64,000 nt of DNA, taken from Rhynochetos jubatus. Its lineage: Eukaryota; Chordata; Aves; Eurypygiformes; Rhynochetidae. The stretch is taken from the NCBI GenBank assembly GCA_027574665.1, contig CM050648.1, forward strand, positions 42,999,700-43,063,699, in the 5' to 3' direction. Positions 49,701 through 61,596 of the stretch are shown piece by piece. The first letter of the stretch is position 1, and each line of letters starts with the position of its first letter. Position numbers and translations under genes: made by a program. A model generated the notes under the pieces. That model ran no database searches and had not been told where the DNA came from. It worked only from the letters and a program-made list of their open reading frames with translations.

Positions 49701-50591
49701 ATTAGAGTACTTGGCAAAGCATAGCAATCAGTCAACTGGCATGTTGCCCTTTGCATCTTTTAGGATTTTTGACCTTTTTGGAGTTGTTTGTGAACGGATC
49801 CTCATTTTATCAAACAAATCACGATTCATGGCAGTTGCCAAATAATTTAGATGAGCTATGCATGGTCATGAGTTACTTCCACATTACACATGGTTCATGA
49901 AAGTGTTTGACATCTCCAAACCCAAAGGATTTCCGCCGAGCTGAGACTAGCTAGAAGCAGGAAAACGGATGCCATACTTCCCCTGAGCTGCTCCTCCAGA
50001 CGACATGCTTGTGGCCATTTCAGCTTCTGCCTGGTCTCCCACACAGAACTCAAATGGGTAGGACTTGACAAGCAGAAAGGTAATACTGGTATAACCAAGC
50101 TCTCACTAGGCTTCAGCCTACAAGCTGATGTTAAAGAAAGCTTAACAGCTGCTCTCTGCCTTTCCTTGGCATGCACCTTCTCACTTCACACTATGCTTTT
50201 CTTCCCTTCTCTGCTCCACGCCTTGGAAAACAGGGGACAGGTAAAGCAGATCTCAACAGGAGTTGGAAATTATTCTGCTTGCCAAGGAGCAGCAAGAACA
50301 AGGCTGCTGCCTCAGGGAAGGTGAGCTGGAAGATAAGGAGATCCCACAGCCCATCACACAGCACCTGAGCAAGGTAAACAGGACAGACCTGGAGATGGCC
50401 TGAGCAAGGCCCAGATTATATGGCAGTACCAAAGCAAGGCAGAAGTCAAAACCCTCAGATCAGGACCCACAATCATCAGGCAAACCCATCATGACAAGTG
50501 ACAGCCAAGACCAAGCCAGGAAGTCAGCCCAGGGTTGGGGGATAAGGTATCAAACAGGTTGTGCCATCCCAAAATGGGACATGGCTGTCCG

Positions 50592-50612
50592 CCCCCCCCC
50601 CCCCCCCCCCCC
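50592..50612. repeat. Poly(C) tract of 21
   Basis: Uninterrupted C21 (G21 on the other strand). It is prone to slippage and to sequencing or assembly length error. Confidence 0.95.
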
Positions 50613-53600
50613 GAAGACAAAGAGTCAGTCAGGCAAGGAGCACCCTAGCAGGGCTGAGCTTAAAATAGACCTGTGAGTCCATGGGTGAGGGTGGAGGCTC
50701 CAGGTGAGGCTGGTCAGCACCACTAACACTTATTAGTGCTCTCAGAGCCCTAACACTGCTGTCCTATCTGTGCTTGCCCACTTACCTATTTTGTGTAGGT
50801 GTATTACGTAAAACCAACCAAATCTGGAGCCTGTATGCTTAGAACTCATAATTATGGTACATAAGTAAAATGGGTCCTACCCAGATATAACCTGGACATG
50901 AACTGCAATGTGGAATCTTTGTGGAGAACTTTCTCATCCTCATCTGAGGAAATGATGGCAATGAGCTCCATGTAACAGGACTTTGGCCAAGTTTTGTCAT
51001 TAGGAAAATACTGTGATCTATTTGCAACCTCTCGCTATCTTCCTGAACAGTGTAATGTTTCTGGGGTGTTTATTTCATTAACTGCCAAAAAGTACATTGG
51101 GAGCACGTGAGAATGGGTCTGTTGTTAGCTCTGAGTTAGGTAAGTCCTTGCATCTTTGTGTTAAGACTCATAAAAAGTTTATTCACTTTTTGTTTTTAAC
51201 ATTTTTATAAATCAAGGTGCAAACGCATCAGAGGGAAAGGCTTTTTAAGCAATGCAAATGGAAATTACAAATAAACAACTCACTGAGTAAATTTAAATGT
51301 CATGAAGAGAATTTGAAAGGCCTTTAAATTCTGTCTACCACTTTTCAAAAACATTTCTCTTGTAATTCAGTTTGTCTTTGAAAGCATTTTCAAGAATGAA
51401 TAAATCTAATTCAAGCATTCTGTTAAAAGATTTGGGTTTGGGTTCTTTTTAATCCCAATTTATTTATTATTTCAACTTTGGCATGTTGAATTAGATGGTA
51501 ACTTGCTCTCAGAAGCATCCAGCACTCATTGAGAAACATCAAATTCAAAACCTTACCTAAGGCGGAAGGGGACATGGGAATGAGTCTGATCAAAATCCCT
51601 GTCAGTCAAGCAAATTTATGGTTCTAAGGAGAGAATTTGTGTATAGTGATCAGTGTCACATATAGAAATATTTTACCAGACAGAACCTGAACTTCCTGCA
51701 GGCTTCAGTGCCACCAGGAAAAAAAAGTTTTAATGTGATCTTATCTATTCTGGGAGCATAAGTGACAAGCTGGTCTTGAACCTTGCAAACTTCAAGTTTA
51801 CTTCTTAAATCCTGGGAAATCTGTGCCTTGGTTCCTGATCAGTAAAAAAGAAAGGTATTTCTTTGCTATGTGAAGCTTGTAATTTATTTTAGTTCCCCAG
51901 CCTTAGGGCTGTACACATTTCTAGAAGGGTAAGTTTTCTACCTACCCATCACTAGCACAGCCCTTGTAGACTCATTAACTACAAGTAACATTGCTTACGT
52001 TACACGTGTGAAAGGACCTTTGATGATATGGTTTATGAAGTTCTGGAGACTTGTTCTCCCCAGAGTGTATATCCTCATACAAGAGCTTCCACATGACAGC
52101 AATTTCACCTCAGCTGAGCTCATGGAGTGGTTACAGAGCATCTCCTGGGCTGTCCCTGCTACCAGAGATGAGAGTCACACGAGTGGAGCTGCAGCATTTA
52201 GAAACATAAGCACAGAACAAAGTAAATGGGACAGATATAGTCAGTGGGAGAAGGGAAGCTGACAGCGCTGGTGTTTAACGAACTGTGGACAGTAAGCGGC
52301 CCTGAACTTTGCAGTGTCGTGTAGGTCCCTCTGCAGGTAAATCCTTCCACAGGGAAGAGAAATAATATGTTGTCCTCTGTGAGGTTCCTGACTCAGCCCT
52401 GTGTACCGTGTTCTCAGAGATTTGCAACAAACTGTGATTTCAGGTGAGAGCCGTAAAAGTGATCACCAAGCTGAAAGGAACGATTCACCAGGGATGAATA
52501 ATAGGATGGCTAAATGAGAAATGACTAGGGACATGAGCTGTGCAGAGCTCAGTATATGGGTTTCAGAAGGTACGACTACCAAGGGCTAAATTCAGGAACC
52601 ATTGTGCCCAAGATAAAACCCCCTCTGCTTTCAAGAGGGCCGAGAAGTCCCCAGGCTTGTGTGCTAAATGGACAGATAATGAGACAGAATGACATGAAAA
52701 TCTGAAAGGTGTGTAGTTGGTTCATTATCAGAAACAGCCTCCTGACAGTGGCAAAGCAGGCTGAGTATTTCCTCTCAGCAAAAACCATTTAGGATTTCTG
52801 AGGAGTGTATTTCTGTAATTGAAATGAAATGGCCTCCTGGAAATGGGTGTGCATTGGCTAAGGAGATGGGATGGAGAAGCCAATTCTTGCTTTAACCTGA
52901 ATGCCTGTAGGGCAGATGTGGAATGGAGAATGGCTTCTTTCCCCATCTTGCCTTTCACCAGCGCTGCCAACAACCTTGACTGACTGCCTTAGTCCCACTC
53001 TACTCTGGTGCTAAATTGGTTGAAAAACCCCCAAACTTTGTGGTTCAAAAAGTGCGTGGCTTTGCTACCACATTCCCTTTCCTATTGTGTGCCAGGGTGC
53101 AACACTTCTGCACCAAAGTTTTAGTAAGATATGGTTTCTTGAACCTGTCTCTCTGGCTCTGTTGAGCTGCACAGGGATGTGCTGATACGCATAAATAACA
53201 TCGGTTCACCCCTCAGGCAGCTTTCAGGCTTTTGACAAAATCTGGAGGATAGATGACTGTTGTTTTTAATTAAGGAAAATGGTTCAGCTCTACAGGTTCA
53301 CTAGAGGGGATTTACAGTAAGACCCTAATAATTTTTAGTATGATGCTTTCTTACTCTTTCTTATGATTATGTGATTTCTTTGGGATATCTTCTTGTGTTA
53401 TCTACCAATAAAAATCATGAGGTAGCATCAGTAAAAACTGCGGACCTCTTCAGTGTCTGAACACCATGAGGCAACATGTTTTCCCTCACCCTTGTAACTG
53501 CAGACTAGCTTCACAAAGCATGAATCATTTTTATGAGTTAGATGGATGTGTTTAATAGGTTGTTTGAAAGCAGACACTTAACAGGAAGGCGGATCACCAC

Positions 53601-55576
53601 CTTCTTTGTCACTGTGGTTGCCACACGCCAAGGAACAGAGGGCAGAGGATGATGCTCAGGAAAAAAGCGAAACTACACGAATACCGGTGTCTTGGTGACA
53701 AATAGTCTATGGCTGTTATACATGACATTAACACTTTCTTTCTGCTGCTTTCCAGACACCATTTTCCCCCTCCTTCAGGACATTTGGATAACCCTAGATT
53801 TTGTCTTACCTTGAAAATCCGCTGTGCTTCTTTAATATCTTCTTCATCTTCATTTTGGAGGGTCTCTTTTGCTTGACAGTTGTCTGCACGGTAGCTGTGA
53901 GTCCTGAAGTAGAGCAAAACCTGCCTCCACATTGAGAAATAAAAAGGTTGTTCCTGAATCCAATTTTACAGTGACCTTGTTTGGAAAAGCACCACTTTTA
54001 TTTAACGATGAAACAAAACCAAATCCCAGACATTGGGCTGAATGACAACAACATAGAGCTGGTTCCTCCTTGGGCCGATGGGCAAACGTCAGGGCCTCTT
54101 GTAGCTTGCCAGTTCTTCCTGCAGCCTCCACAGGTCTGGAGACAAACAGGATTATCTGCCCTCAGATATCTGCGGTGCCTCATCCCCTCAGCATCGTGCC
54201 AGTTTAGAGATTAGATTTACGACTTCATAGGCTTTAGTAAGTTGGAAAAGGGGAAGACAGGCGCATAGCGGTTGAATCCATGTCAGAGAAACAGGCTGTA
54301 ACCATCACGGAACACGTTTTATCACCTCAGAGTGAATGTATTTCATTTACAACTTGAAGGAAGAAGCAACTCAGCATGTAGTTATACTCTGCAGGCAGCA
54401 CCAAATAGAAATGACTGTCTTAGGTCAGTGGCACCTGTCAATCACGGTTTTTCTCACCGCCTGAACAGATGGCCTACTGGTAATCTTTCCATCCCCAGTG
54501 CAAGCACCACATGAGCAGCAGCCATGGCTGCAGACAGAGACAAGCTAAATATAAAGACTAAGACTCCAGGTAGATTATTAATAGATTATTTCTCTTAGCT
54601 TTATAGAGGGCTGCCCGGCCCTTCTGCTTGCCTTCTGTTTGCCAACATCCACTTGCTATTTATTTTTGTTTTTCGAAACACAGATAGGAGAAACACAGAA
54701 AAATTGTGAGGATTGAATTATCATAAACTTTTCATTCAAATAATTATTTCAACATCATTTATAGTTCTGGACATTAACAATGCTGTTATAATGGGAGCTT
54801 AGCAAATAAAAGTGTTCCTCGTGTGGGAAAACATTCAGGAGCCTTTTAAAAAATCTTTTTAAAAATGCTTTCAAAAAGCAGGAAATCGAGCTCACACGTT
54901 TGTTAGTGTTCACTGAAAAAAATCAATCTTTACATTTATTCATCATTTCAAAATACTTCCAGTTTTAATAAATTTATATTTTAAATTAGTATTTTTATTA
55001 GAATTAGCTGAAACTTCAAAAAATGCCATAAATGAGGAGCCAAGAGTTTTCACTTTGAAAGTGTCTGATGGGATGTTCTGTCTATTTTGAAAGTTTACAA
55101 CATCTTCTTCCAAGTTGAACAAGACGTCTAAATCAACATTTATTTTTCTGCCAAAAGTCAAAAGTTTTGGCCATTCAGCATTGTAGATATAAGGTAGGGG
55201 TATCACCATCTGCCTGCATAGCACCTCTTGTGAGTAGAGATGCCTTGATCACATCTCTGTTGTTTTTCCAGAGAACTCCAGTAAGTGCCCAAGAGACAAA
55301 CAAAGAACAATGAGAGAACACTTTTCCCCCAGCATTTGGCTTGATGAGCTGAATCGCACTAGAAGTTATTGTGTAGTAAGAAAGCGGTCGAATAAGCTCT
55401 GGTAGTAAGCCTGATTTTGGCAGAGTTACTGCTGAGGTTTAGGTAACCACCTTCTTTTCTGCCCTCTGGCCAGGTTCACTGCCGCAGCGCTGGGTAGCAG
55501 CTCAGCATTTCCTTTTTCCTCCAAGAAGCTACTGCTCTGACCTACCATTTTTATGGGAGAGGATCAAGTTAGAGGA

Positions 55577-55661
55577 TCATAGAATCATAGAATGGTTTGG
55601 GTTGGAAGGGACCTTAAAGACCATCCAGTTCCAACCCCCCTGCCAGAGCAGGATCACCTAT
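55577..55661 (-). mobile_element. CR1 extreme 3' end
   Basis: atcatagaatcatagaatgg, then GGGTTGGAAGGGACCTTAAA and ccctgccagagcaggatcac: the reverse complement of a CR1 3' tail with the ATCATAGA repeat. Only about 85 bp. Confidence 0.9.
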
Positions 55662-55777
55662 TCTGAAATTTAGAGGTAGCACACACAATTTCCACCAGCA
55701 GAAAAGAAAAGCAAATAATGTCTTCTGGCAGACAACTAGCAGTCTTTCTCTTCAGGCCTTAAGACATAACGTATGAG

Positions 55778-56190
55778 TGTCGTGGTTGAGGCCCAGATGG
55801 CAACTAAGCACCACGTAGCCGCTAGCTCGTGATGAGATGGGGAGGAGAAAATATAAGGAAAGGTTTGTGGGTGAGAGAGGAACAAGGAGGGATCACTCAC
55901 CAGTTACAGTCATGGACAAAACAGGCTTGACGGGGAAGAAAAATCAATTCAATTAGTTACCAGTCAAATCAGAGTAGGACAATGAGAAACAAAACGTGAT
56001 CTTAAAAACACATTCCCACCTGACCCCCACCTTCTTCCCAGGCTCAGCTTTGTTCCTGATTTCTCTGCTTCCACCTCACCAGTAGCACCCATGGGGGCTT
56101 CATGGCGAAAGAAGTCATGCTGAGTTTGCATCCATCCCTTGTCATGCAATGTATGTGCCGCTCCTTTCCACATTGCCCTGGGAGGATGGG
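55778..56190 (+). mobile_element. Truncated avian ERV LTR (class II-like)
   Basis: It begins TGTCGTGGTTGAGGCCCAG and aactaagcaccacgtagccg, the typical 5' end of an LTR family that I recall as abundant in birds. The match continues through caattagttaccagtcaaatc-type sequence and fades near tgccgctcctttcc at about 56157-56190. No matching second LTR and no gag, pol or env remnants are nearby, so it is a solo, 3'-truncated copy. Family naming is from memory. Confidence 0.75.
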
Positions 56191-59100
56191 TTTTTAAGGC
56201 TTGGAAAAGTAGAAGTTTGAGTACTCAGAAGACCTGATCAGAATCCCTGGGTGAATAACCTCAGGGTAAAATGAGGTACTTGTTTTAGGAATGGTAGCTC
56301 TTAAAAGTGAGGCTAGTGTCTGTGTTTTTATAGTGTATAAGTAACACTTTGAAAATGTCCTCCTTTACAAATTTTGCCAGTTTTAATTTTTTTATTTATC
56401 AAGAATATTTTGTGAATTAGAGAAGTGTGTTCATTTTCCTGACATTTTAAGAATGTTTTGCTTGGATAAACTTTCTGATCTGTTTCTTCTATACATGTTA
56501 ACAACTTGTACAGATGTGCAGGAGACGGCCAGGTGACACACAGAATGCTAAAAGGTTAAATGGCAGGTGTGCAAAACACTTCTGTAATTTGCAGAATATA
56601 TGAGAGACAACAATACATTGTTCTTATTACAAGAAGGAAAGGAGAACAGAAAAATACATTCACGATCCAACTGTCTCTAGTCTTACTGTGAGGATGACTC
56701 ACCTGCTGAACGCAGGTATTAACCAGTTTTTCTGGTATTAAACTGTGAACATTTTTATTCTTTGTGATCCAGGCAATTGATGACTTTTATTCCTCTGTGC
56801 TGATAAGCGTTTCATTTTTCTCAGTGTTTCACACGTCAATAGAGTCACCTAAATATAGCAACTTCAAGTGAAGCTGCGCTGCCAGGAATTGATGGACAAG
56901 CACTAATGTGACCAAAATTAGCTAAATGAGAATTGTTTTGCAGCACCTGAATCATAAAGGATAGATGCTTACAAAAAAATTGAGGCGTAGCACTTTTCCA
57001 ATCATAAACCGTTGCAAGACCCAGTTCAGAGAATCAACCAGCGGAGTAAGGCACTACGAGGTGCTCTCTCAAGCTGACGGCATAGGATGGGTTTGTACTG
57101 GTTGCTGAGGATCGTCTCTTGCTGTCACAGTGATGACAGGCACACAAGGCAGGTCCCTGCAATGACTATACGATGTTTTTGTTTCTCAAATGCCACCCTT
57201 GCAAAGCAATGAACTTCCTTACAGAGCGAGCGCCTCAGGGGACTCAGGCTGAGTGAAAATGTCCAGATGTGCCCAAGCGTTTGGCAGACAGGGGATAAGC
57301 GGGTGTGTAAAGCTGAGCACCATCCTGCGGCCAGCTGTGTGCTTGTCAAAGGACTAGAACAACCATCAGCAAAGTTTTCACTTCACGATTTACCTCCTTT
57401 CTCAAACATTTCTGAGTGTGCTGAACAGCACAGCCTCCACCCAGATGCTTTTTGCATTCTGTGGAAGGCCCTTCTGCGCTGTGAAAGCTGATAATTTCTT
57501 CCTACCCACTGTATATGTATAATTCACATTATGAATCAATGCACAAACCTTTCCTTTTAACACCGTAGAGTTTAATTTTAAGAGCACCTGCAGATGCATC
57601 TCGCTGGATGTCTCTTGAAAGTCCAAGTGGATGGAGTCTGCTGGTACCAACCTTGTCCAAACGCATGAAGAACTCCAGCAGAGGTGTGAGACTGTCCCTT
57701 ACAGAGCTGTGGTGACACTTTTTGTTAATGTTCGCATTTGTTCCCATACATTCTATAGAAAAAAACACATGAAGGAAGTATATTATTATACAGGTATATT
57801 CAGGAACAATATATTGTTTGCATTCTCTGATATGGTACACGGTGATTCCTCTGCTAGAGACTCTATTAACTTGACTGGCATAGATGTCATGTTTACTGTT
57901 TGGTTGTTCCTTAAATGTCCTGTGGAACCCCTGTTAAAAAAGTCAATGTAATTAATTACTATTACAATTATTTCTCCTCTCCTTTAATTTCTCTCTCTGC
58001 TAATTCAGCATATGCGTACTTTTACCCACACGTCTCACTCCAAGGTTACGGAAAAGATGTAGGCACATATTTTTTAGTGTAGTCTCTCAATCGTCTGTGA
58101 AATGAATAATACAGCCAGAGTCTGCCATTTATGATGCAGTCAACATGCCAAATCACAGCTTTTCAAAGTTCTTTTGTATAGAAAAATGACCATGTTGCTG
58201 TAGTATCCAAATTTTGACTGCAAATAGCAATGTGTCTCCTTTCAGTTAGACGGAATGGATGGTGCTAGACTCTCGCAGGTGAGAAAAAAAGTCTGCTGTG
58301 AAAAAAACAACAACCCACCACGGATGACCTAATGCATGCCCCAAATAAGAGAACCCAGTGGGCACTAAATTGAAACCACCAATTTATTTTTCTCACATGA
58401 ACACTGAGTACCATAAAGTACTGAACAATACTGGGAGTAGGGGCTAGAAGTGAGAGAATCGCAATTCTGTGTATACTTGTATTCAGGTTCAGACAGAGTA
58501 CTCGGGGACTGGTAGTTGGGTTAAGCCAGAAGTGTGCTAAAGGGGTGGGAGAAATACGCTGTGCAAAGTAGATGATAATCCAGTGTTTTGGATGATATCC
58601 TGGAGATAGGTGATCCCCAGCAGAAGAAATGGCTTTGCATGCCGAGGCAAGTATTCTTATCCTGCTAGACACAGGGATGGGCACATGATGGGAAGCAACA
58701 CTATTTGTGTCTTAGAACTGGTATCTGGAACTGCACTTTCAGAGTCGCTGATCCAGTTTCCATGGCTTTACTGAGAACAGCTATTGGCCTGAGCTTGGAA
58801 GTGTGGAGGTGGAAGAATACCATATCTGGCTTAGGTAAGAGAAGGCACTAAGTTATCAGTGTTTTCAGTGCTGGGAAATTTTGGGGTTTGGGCAGAAGTA
58901 TCATCGTGGACAACTACAGAAGTTTCAAGGAAGGAAAGCCTGACGTGCCTCCAGCTTAGATAAGGGCTGAATGGTAGTTTGCAGATCACCTTCCTTCCGC
59001 AAGTCGCATTTAAAGAGCGTCAACCCTTGCTCAGATTTTCTTGTAAGCCCTTTGTGCTGTGGTTTCTTTATAAAATGAGTAGTCATATGTACCATCAATG

Positions 59101-60040
59101 GCAATGTGATTTGAAATGACTGTGGAAAAGGTGAATATGTTTATTCCAGGTGCCTGACGCCAGATTTCAAAAGAAGAGTGCCGAGTGAGACATGCTATAA
59201 AAAGGCAGAGCAGAAGCAGGAAATACAAAATGCCACGGGACAGAAGTTACACCCACAAAAGAGGAAATGGTTAAAAAAAATCTATTCCTGTTTCTCAGCC
59301 CTGAAATAAATGTTGTGGTATGAAGAAAGTTCAATTTTAAAGGAAAAAAAAATCTTATGGTGGAAGTATAATTAATCAGTGGCACAGTAATGCAGACCCT
59401 CCTTGAGTTAAAAAGCACTAATCGAGGTGAAGGTCAGGTATAATTTAAAGAACAGTGTATCCTCTAAATGGGAAATACAGACACCCTAGCCAAATGAGAC
59501 GTTAACAGTAGACAACCCTAGGCCAGCTCTACATTGACTGTCTTGACCTCCTCACCCCTGACTCGTTTCTCTTGTCTCTGCCTTTCCCCTCGTATGTCAG
59601 CAGAACTACTCTTCAGGATCGTTTCTGACTAGGAGTGGTATGTCTATGCACTTCATCACAGTATGACTGGAAAACTTCACTCAGCATCCGAAGACAGAAG
59701 ATTTTTCTCAGAAACGTGGAAATATAAGCCTGGGATTTCTGAAATGCTTGGGATTTTGGTCTGAAATATTTCCTGCTCCTTTTGCTTGTAAAGACAAAGC
59801 CCAAGGTACACAGGCCATTTTTTTTCAAAAAGGAATAAGTTGTACAGGGTGTTATCTCCCACTGAGATACGACTCAGGAAGAATAAAACAACATGCTGCC
59901 GGCACACAAACCGGTGCAGCTCACGAGGGGAGGGAGAAGTGACATGGTGACAAAGCAGGCTGTGAGACTCTACCAGAAGTGGAGGCCCAGGAACACCTGC
60001 CTGCTTTCCAGCTGTAGGAAAGACTAAGCTTGAGCCATTA

Positions 60041-60158
60041 TAATCATAGAATCATAGAATTGTTTTGGCTGGAAAAGACCTTTGACATCAAGTCCAACCA
60101 TCAACCCAGCATTGCCCAGTCTACCCTAAACCATGTCACTAAGCACCACATCAACTCG
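60041..60158 (-). mobile_element. CR1 fragment, left part (split by LTR)
   Basis: tcatagaatcatagaattgt, ttggctggaaaagacctttg and accatgtcactaagcaccac form the reverse-complement 3' end of an older CR1 subfamily. The match stops at about 60158 and resumes after about 700 bp at 60865, in the next expected part of the element. Confidence 0.85.
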
Positions 60159-60864
60159 TTGATATAAAAATGCCTGGATTACAGGCCTCGAACCAAAGTT
60201 GACTTCTGAGTGAATCTCCCGAGCAGCATCATATCAGTATGGGAAATGACTGTGGGACTACCCGCTGATCACTGGTGGAATGTGTGTGCTTGTTAGCAGA
60301 GAATGAAGCTTAGATAAAATATAATTATTAGAAGGATGAAACGTCTATTTAGAGACAGACTGCCAAGGCCATACAGCCAGATGTCCAGCCTTGTCTGAGC
60401 CAAACAGATATAGATGCCCCTTTTGGATTCCGCCCTGGGCCCTGGCCCAGGTGGAATTCCCTGGTGGAATCCAATGGAAGCGGGGGAGAACGTCAGATGT
60501 CTCTGCACGTGAAGTCATAAAGATTGTTTATTCAATTGTATAAAAGCTGGACCCTCTCACAGCGACTTTGGAGATCCTCACCTACGAGCGGACACACTGT
60601 GTAGGATTTCCCAATTGCTGGGACAGGTTCTCCAAATCCCTGCTGTGACCGGGGCTCCCCAGCTGATGTGCGGATCTGGATGGATGGTAAGGTATTAGGG
60701 CAATTGGTGATGTATCTTTCTTAATCACTATTGGTAATTTTATGTAGCAATGATAGATGCGTTCCTTGCTTATGCTGTCTGCTGGTTTAGACTGTAGTAA
60801 ATAAGCTTCTCTTTTCAACTTTAACTTGGTGTCCGTGTTCTTTCTGCCAACCCTGTCAATTAGC
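60159..60864 (+). mobile_element. Solo LTR inserted in a CR1 element (approximate ends)
   Basis: About 700 bp interrupting one CR1 copy. It has the parts of a retroviral LTR in + orientation: TATA box TATAAAAGCTGG near 60539, a candidate AATAAG/ATAAA-type poly(A) region near 60796, and a U5-like end. That end includes ttaacttggtgtccgtgttc and ccaaccctgtca. A TG...CA pair (TGATATAAAA...CCCTGTCA) could be the termini, but I could not find a clear target-site duplication. No coding remains. The family is not identified. Confidence 0.65.
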
Positions 60865-61013
60865 GAAACACTTCTCTCTTAAATCCCTCCCGGGATGGTG
60901 ACTCAATCACCACCCTGGGCAGCCTGTTCCGATGCCTGACCACCCTCTCGGTGATGGAGTTTTCCCTAATATCCAATCTGACCCTGCCCTGGCACAACGT
61001 GAGGCCGTTGCGG
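60865..61013 (-). mobile_element. CR1 fragment, right part (split by LTR)
   Basis: ccctcccgggatggtgactc, ctgggcagcctgttccgatg and tttccctaatatccaatctg continue the CR1 begun at 60041. The - strand reads RLDIRENSITERVVRHRNRLP, a decayed CR1 ORF2 C-terminus. Confidence 0.88.
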
Positions 61014-61519
61014 CATGAAGCAGAAAGCAAGAAAATGCTGGGCACTGGGAAAAACCGGCAGAACGCCAGGAGGCACTTCAGTGCCAGGAGCATTGCCTGC
61101 CATCCCCCCGGCCCCCTCCTCTCCCCGGCCTCCCTTGGTGTGGGTGTGGGCTAGAACCGCAGGGGCACCCCCGGGGGGAGCCCGTCCTGAGGGGGAGCAC
61201 CGAGAGCAGCCTCGTGTTCCCTCTGCGGAAACGCTGAGGCGTTTCGTTGGCAGCGAATAGCACGGGGTGGGCACCCACGCGCGCTATGCTCCCATCCGTC
61301 CCCTCAGTGCCGGATTAGATCCTCTCATACAATCCTGTAGGTGTGTGTGTATTGCAGTAAGTACTCCAATTAGCCTCGTACAGCCCTGCGTACACACGCC
61401 TAGTAACGCGCCCCACAGCCCTGCCCGGGTGCGAGGAACCCACGGACGCCCCGCTGACAGCCCGCCCTAATGGCGGCCGGGGGCGGCCGCGCGCTAGCCC
61501 CGCCCACAGCGCGGCTCAC

Positions 61520-61577
61520 GGCGAGGCGGGCCGCCCTCGGTGTGAGTTTGTCCCTCGGAGGCCGCCATCGCGGTCAG
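61520..61577 (+). other. ATP6V1H: ATP6V1H untranslated exon 1 (start approximate)
   Basis: ggaggccgccatcgcggtcag|gtgagc gives a strong donor at 61577/61578. The exon has no ATG in a useful frame, and the start codon is in exon 2, matching the human gene layout as I recall it. The transcription start is a guess. A second donor, ctgggg|gtgagtg near 61755, could serve an alternative first exon. Confidence 0.6.
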
Positions 61578-61586
61578 GTGAGCGGT

Positions 61587-61596
61587 GTCACATGAC
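61587..61596. promoter_or_regulatory. ATP6V1H: CLEAR / M-box-like element GTCACATGAC
   Basis: It differs by one base from the CLEAR consensus GTCACGTGAC bound by TFEB/TFE3/MITF, and contains the MITF M-box TCACATGA. It sits 10 bp after the exon 1 donor. V-ATPase genes, ATP6V1H among them by my recollection, belong to the TFEB lysosomal regulon, so the position is meaningful. Confidence 0.6.

Larger units (their letters stand above)
35501..61429. other. About 26 kb intergenic region between RGS20 and ATP6V1H
   Basis: I found no exon that I can assign. ORFs are below 165 codons, lack family resemblance, and match the chance expectation. It contains CR1 pieces, two LTRs, a C21 tract and a 23-bp tandem duplication, listed separately. 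The long N-terminal exon of the retinal RGS20 isoform known in mammals was not recognisable here. It may be absent, outside my recognition, or too diverged. Confidence 0.55.
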
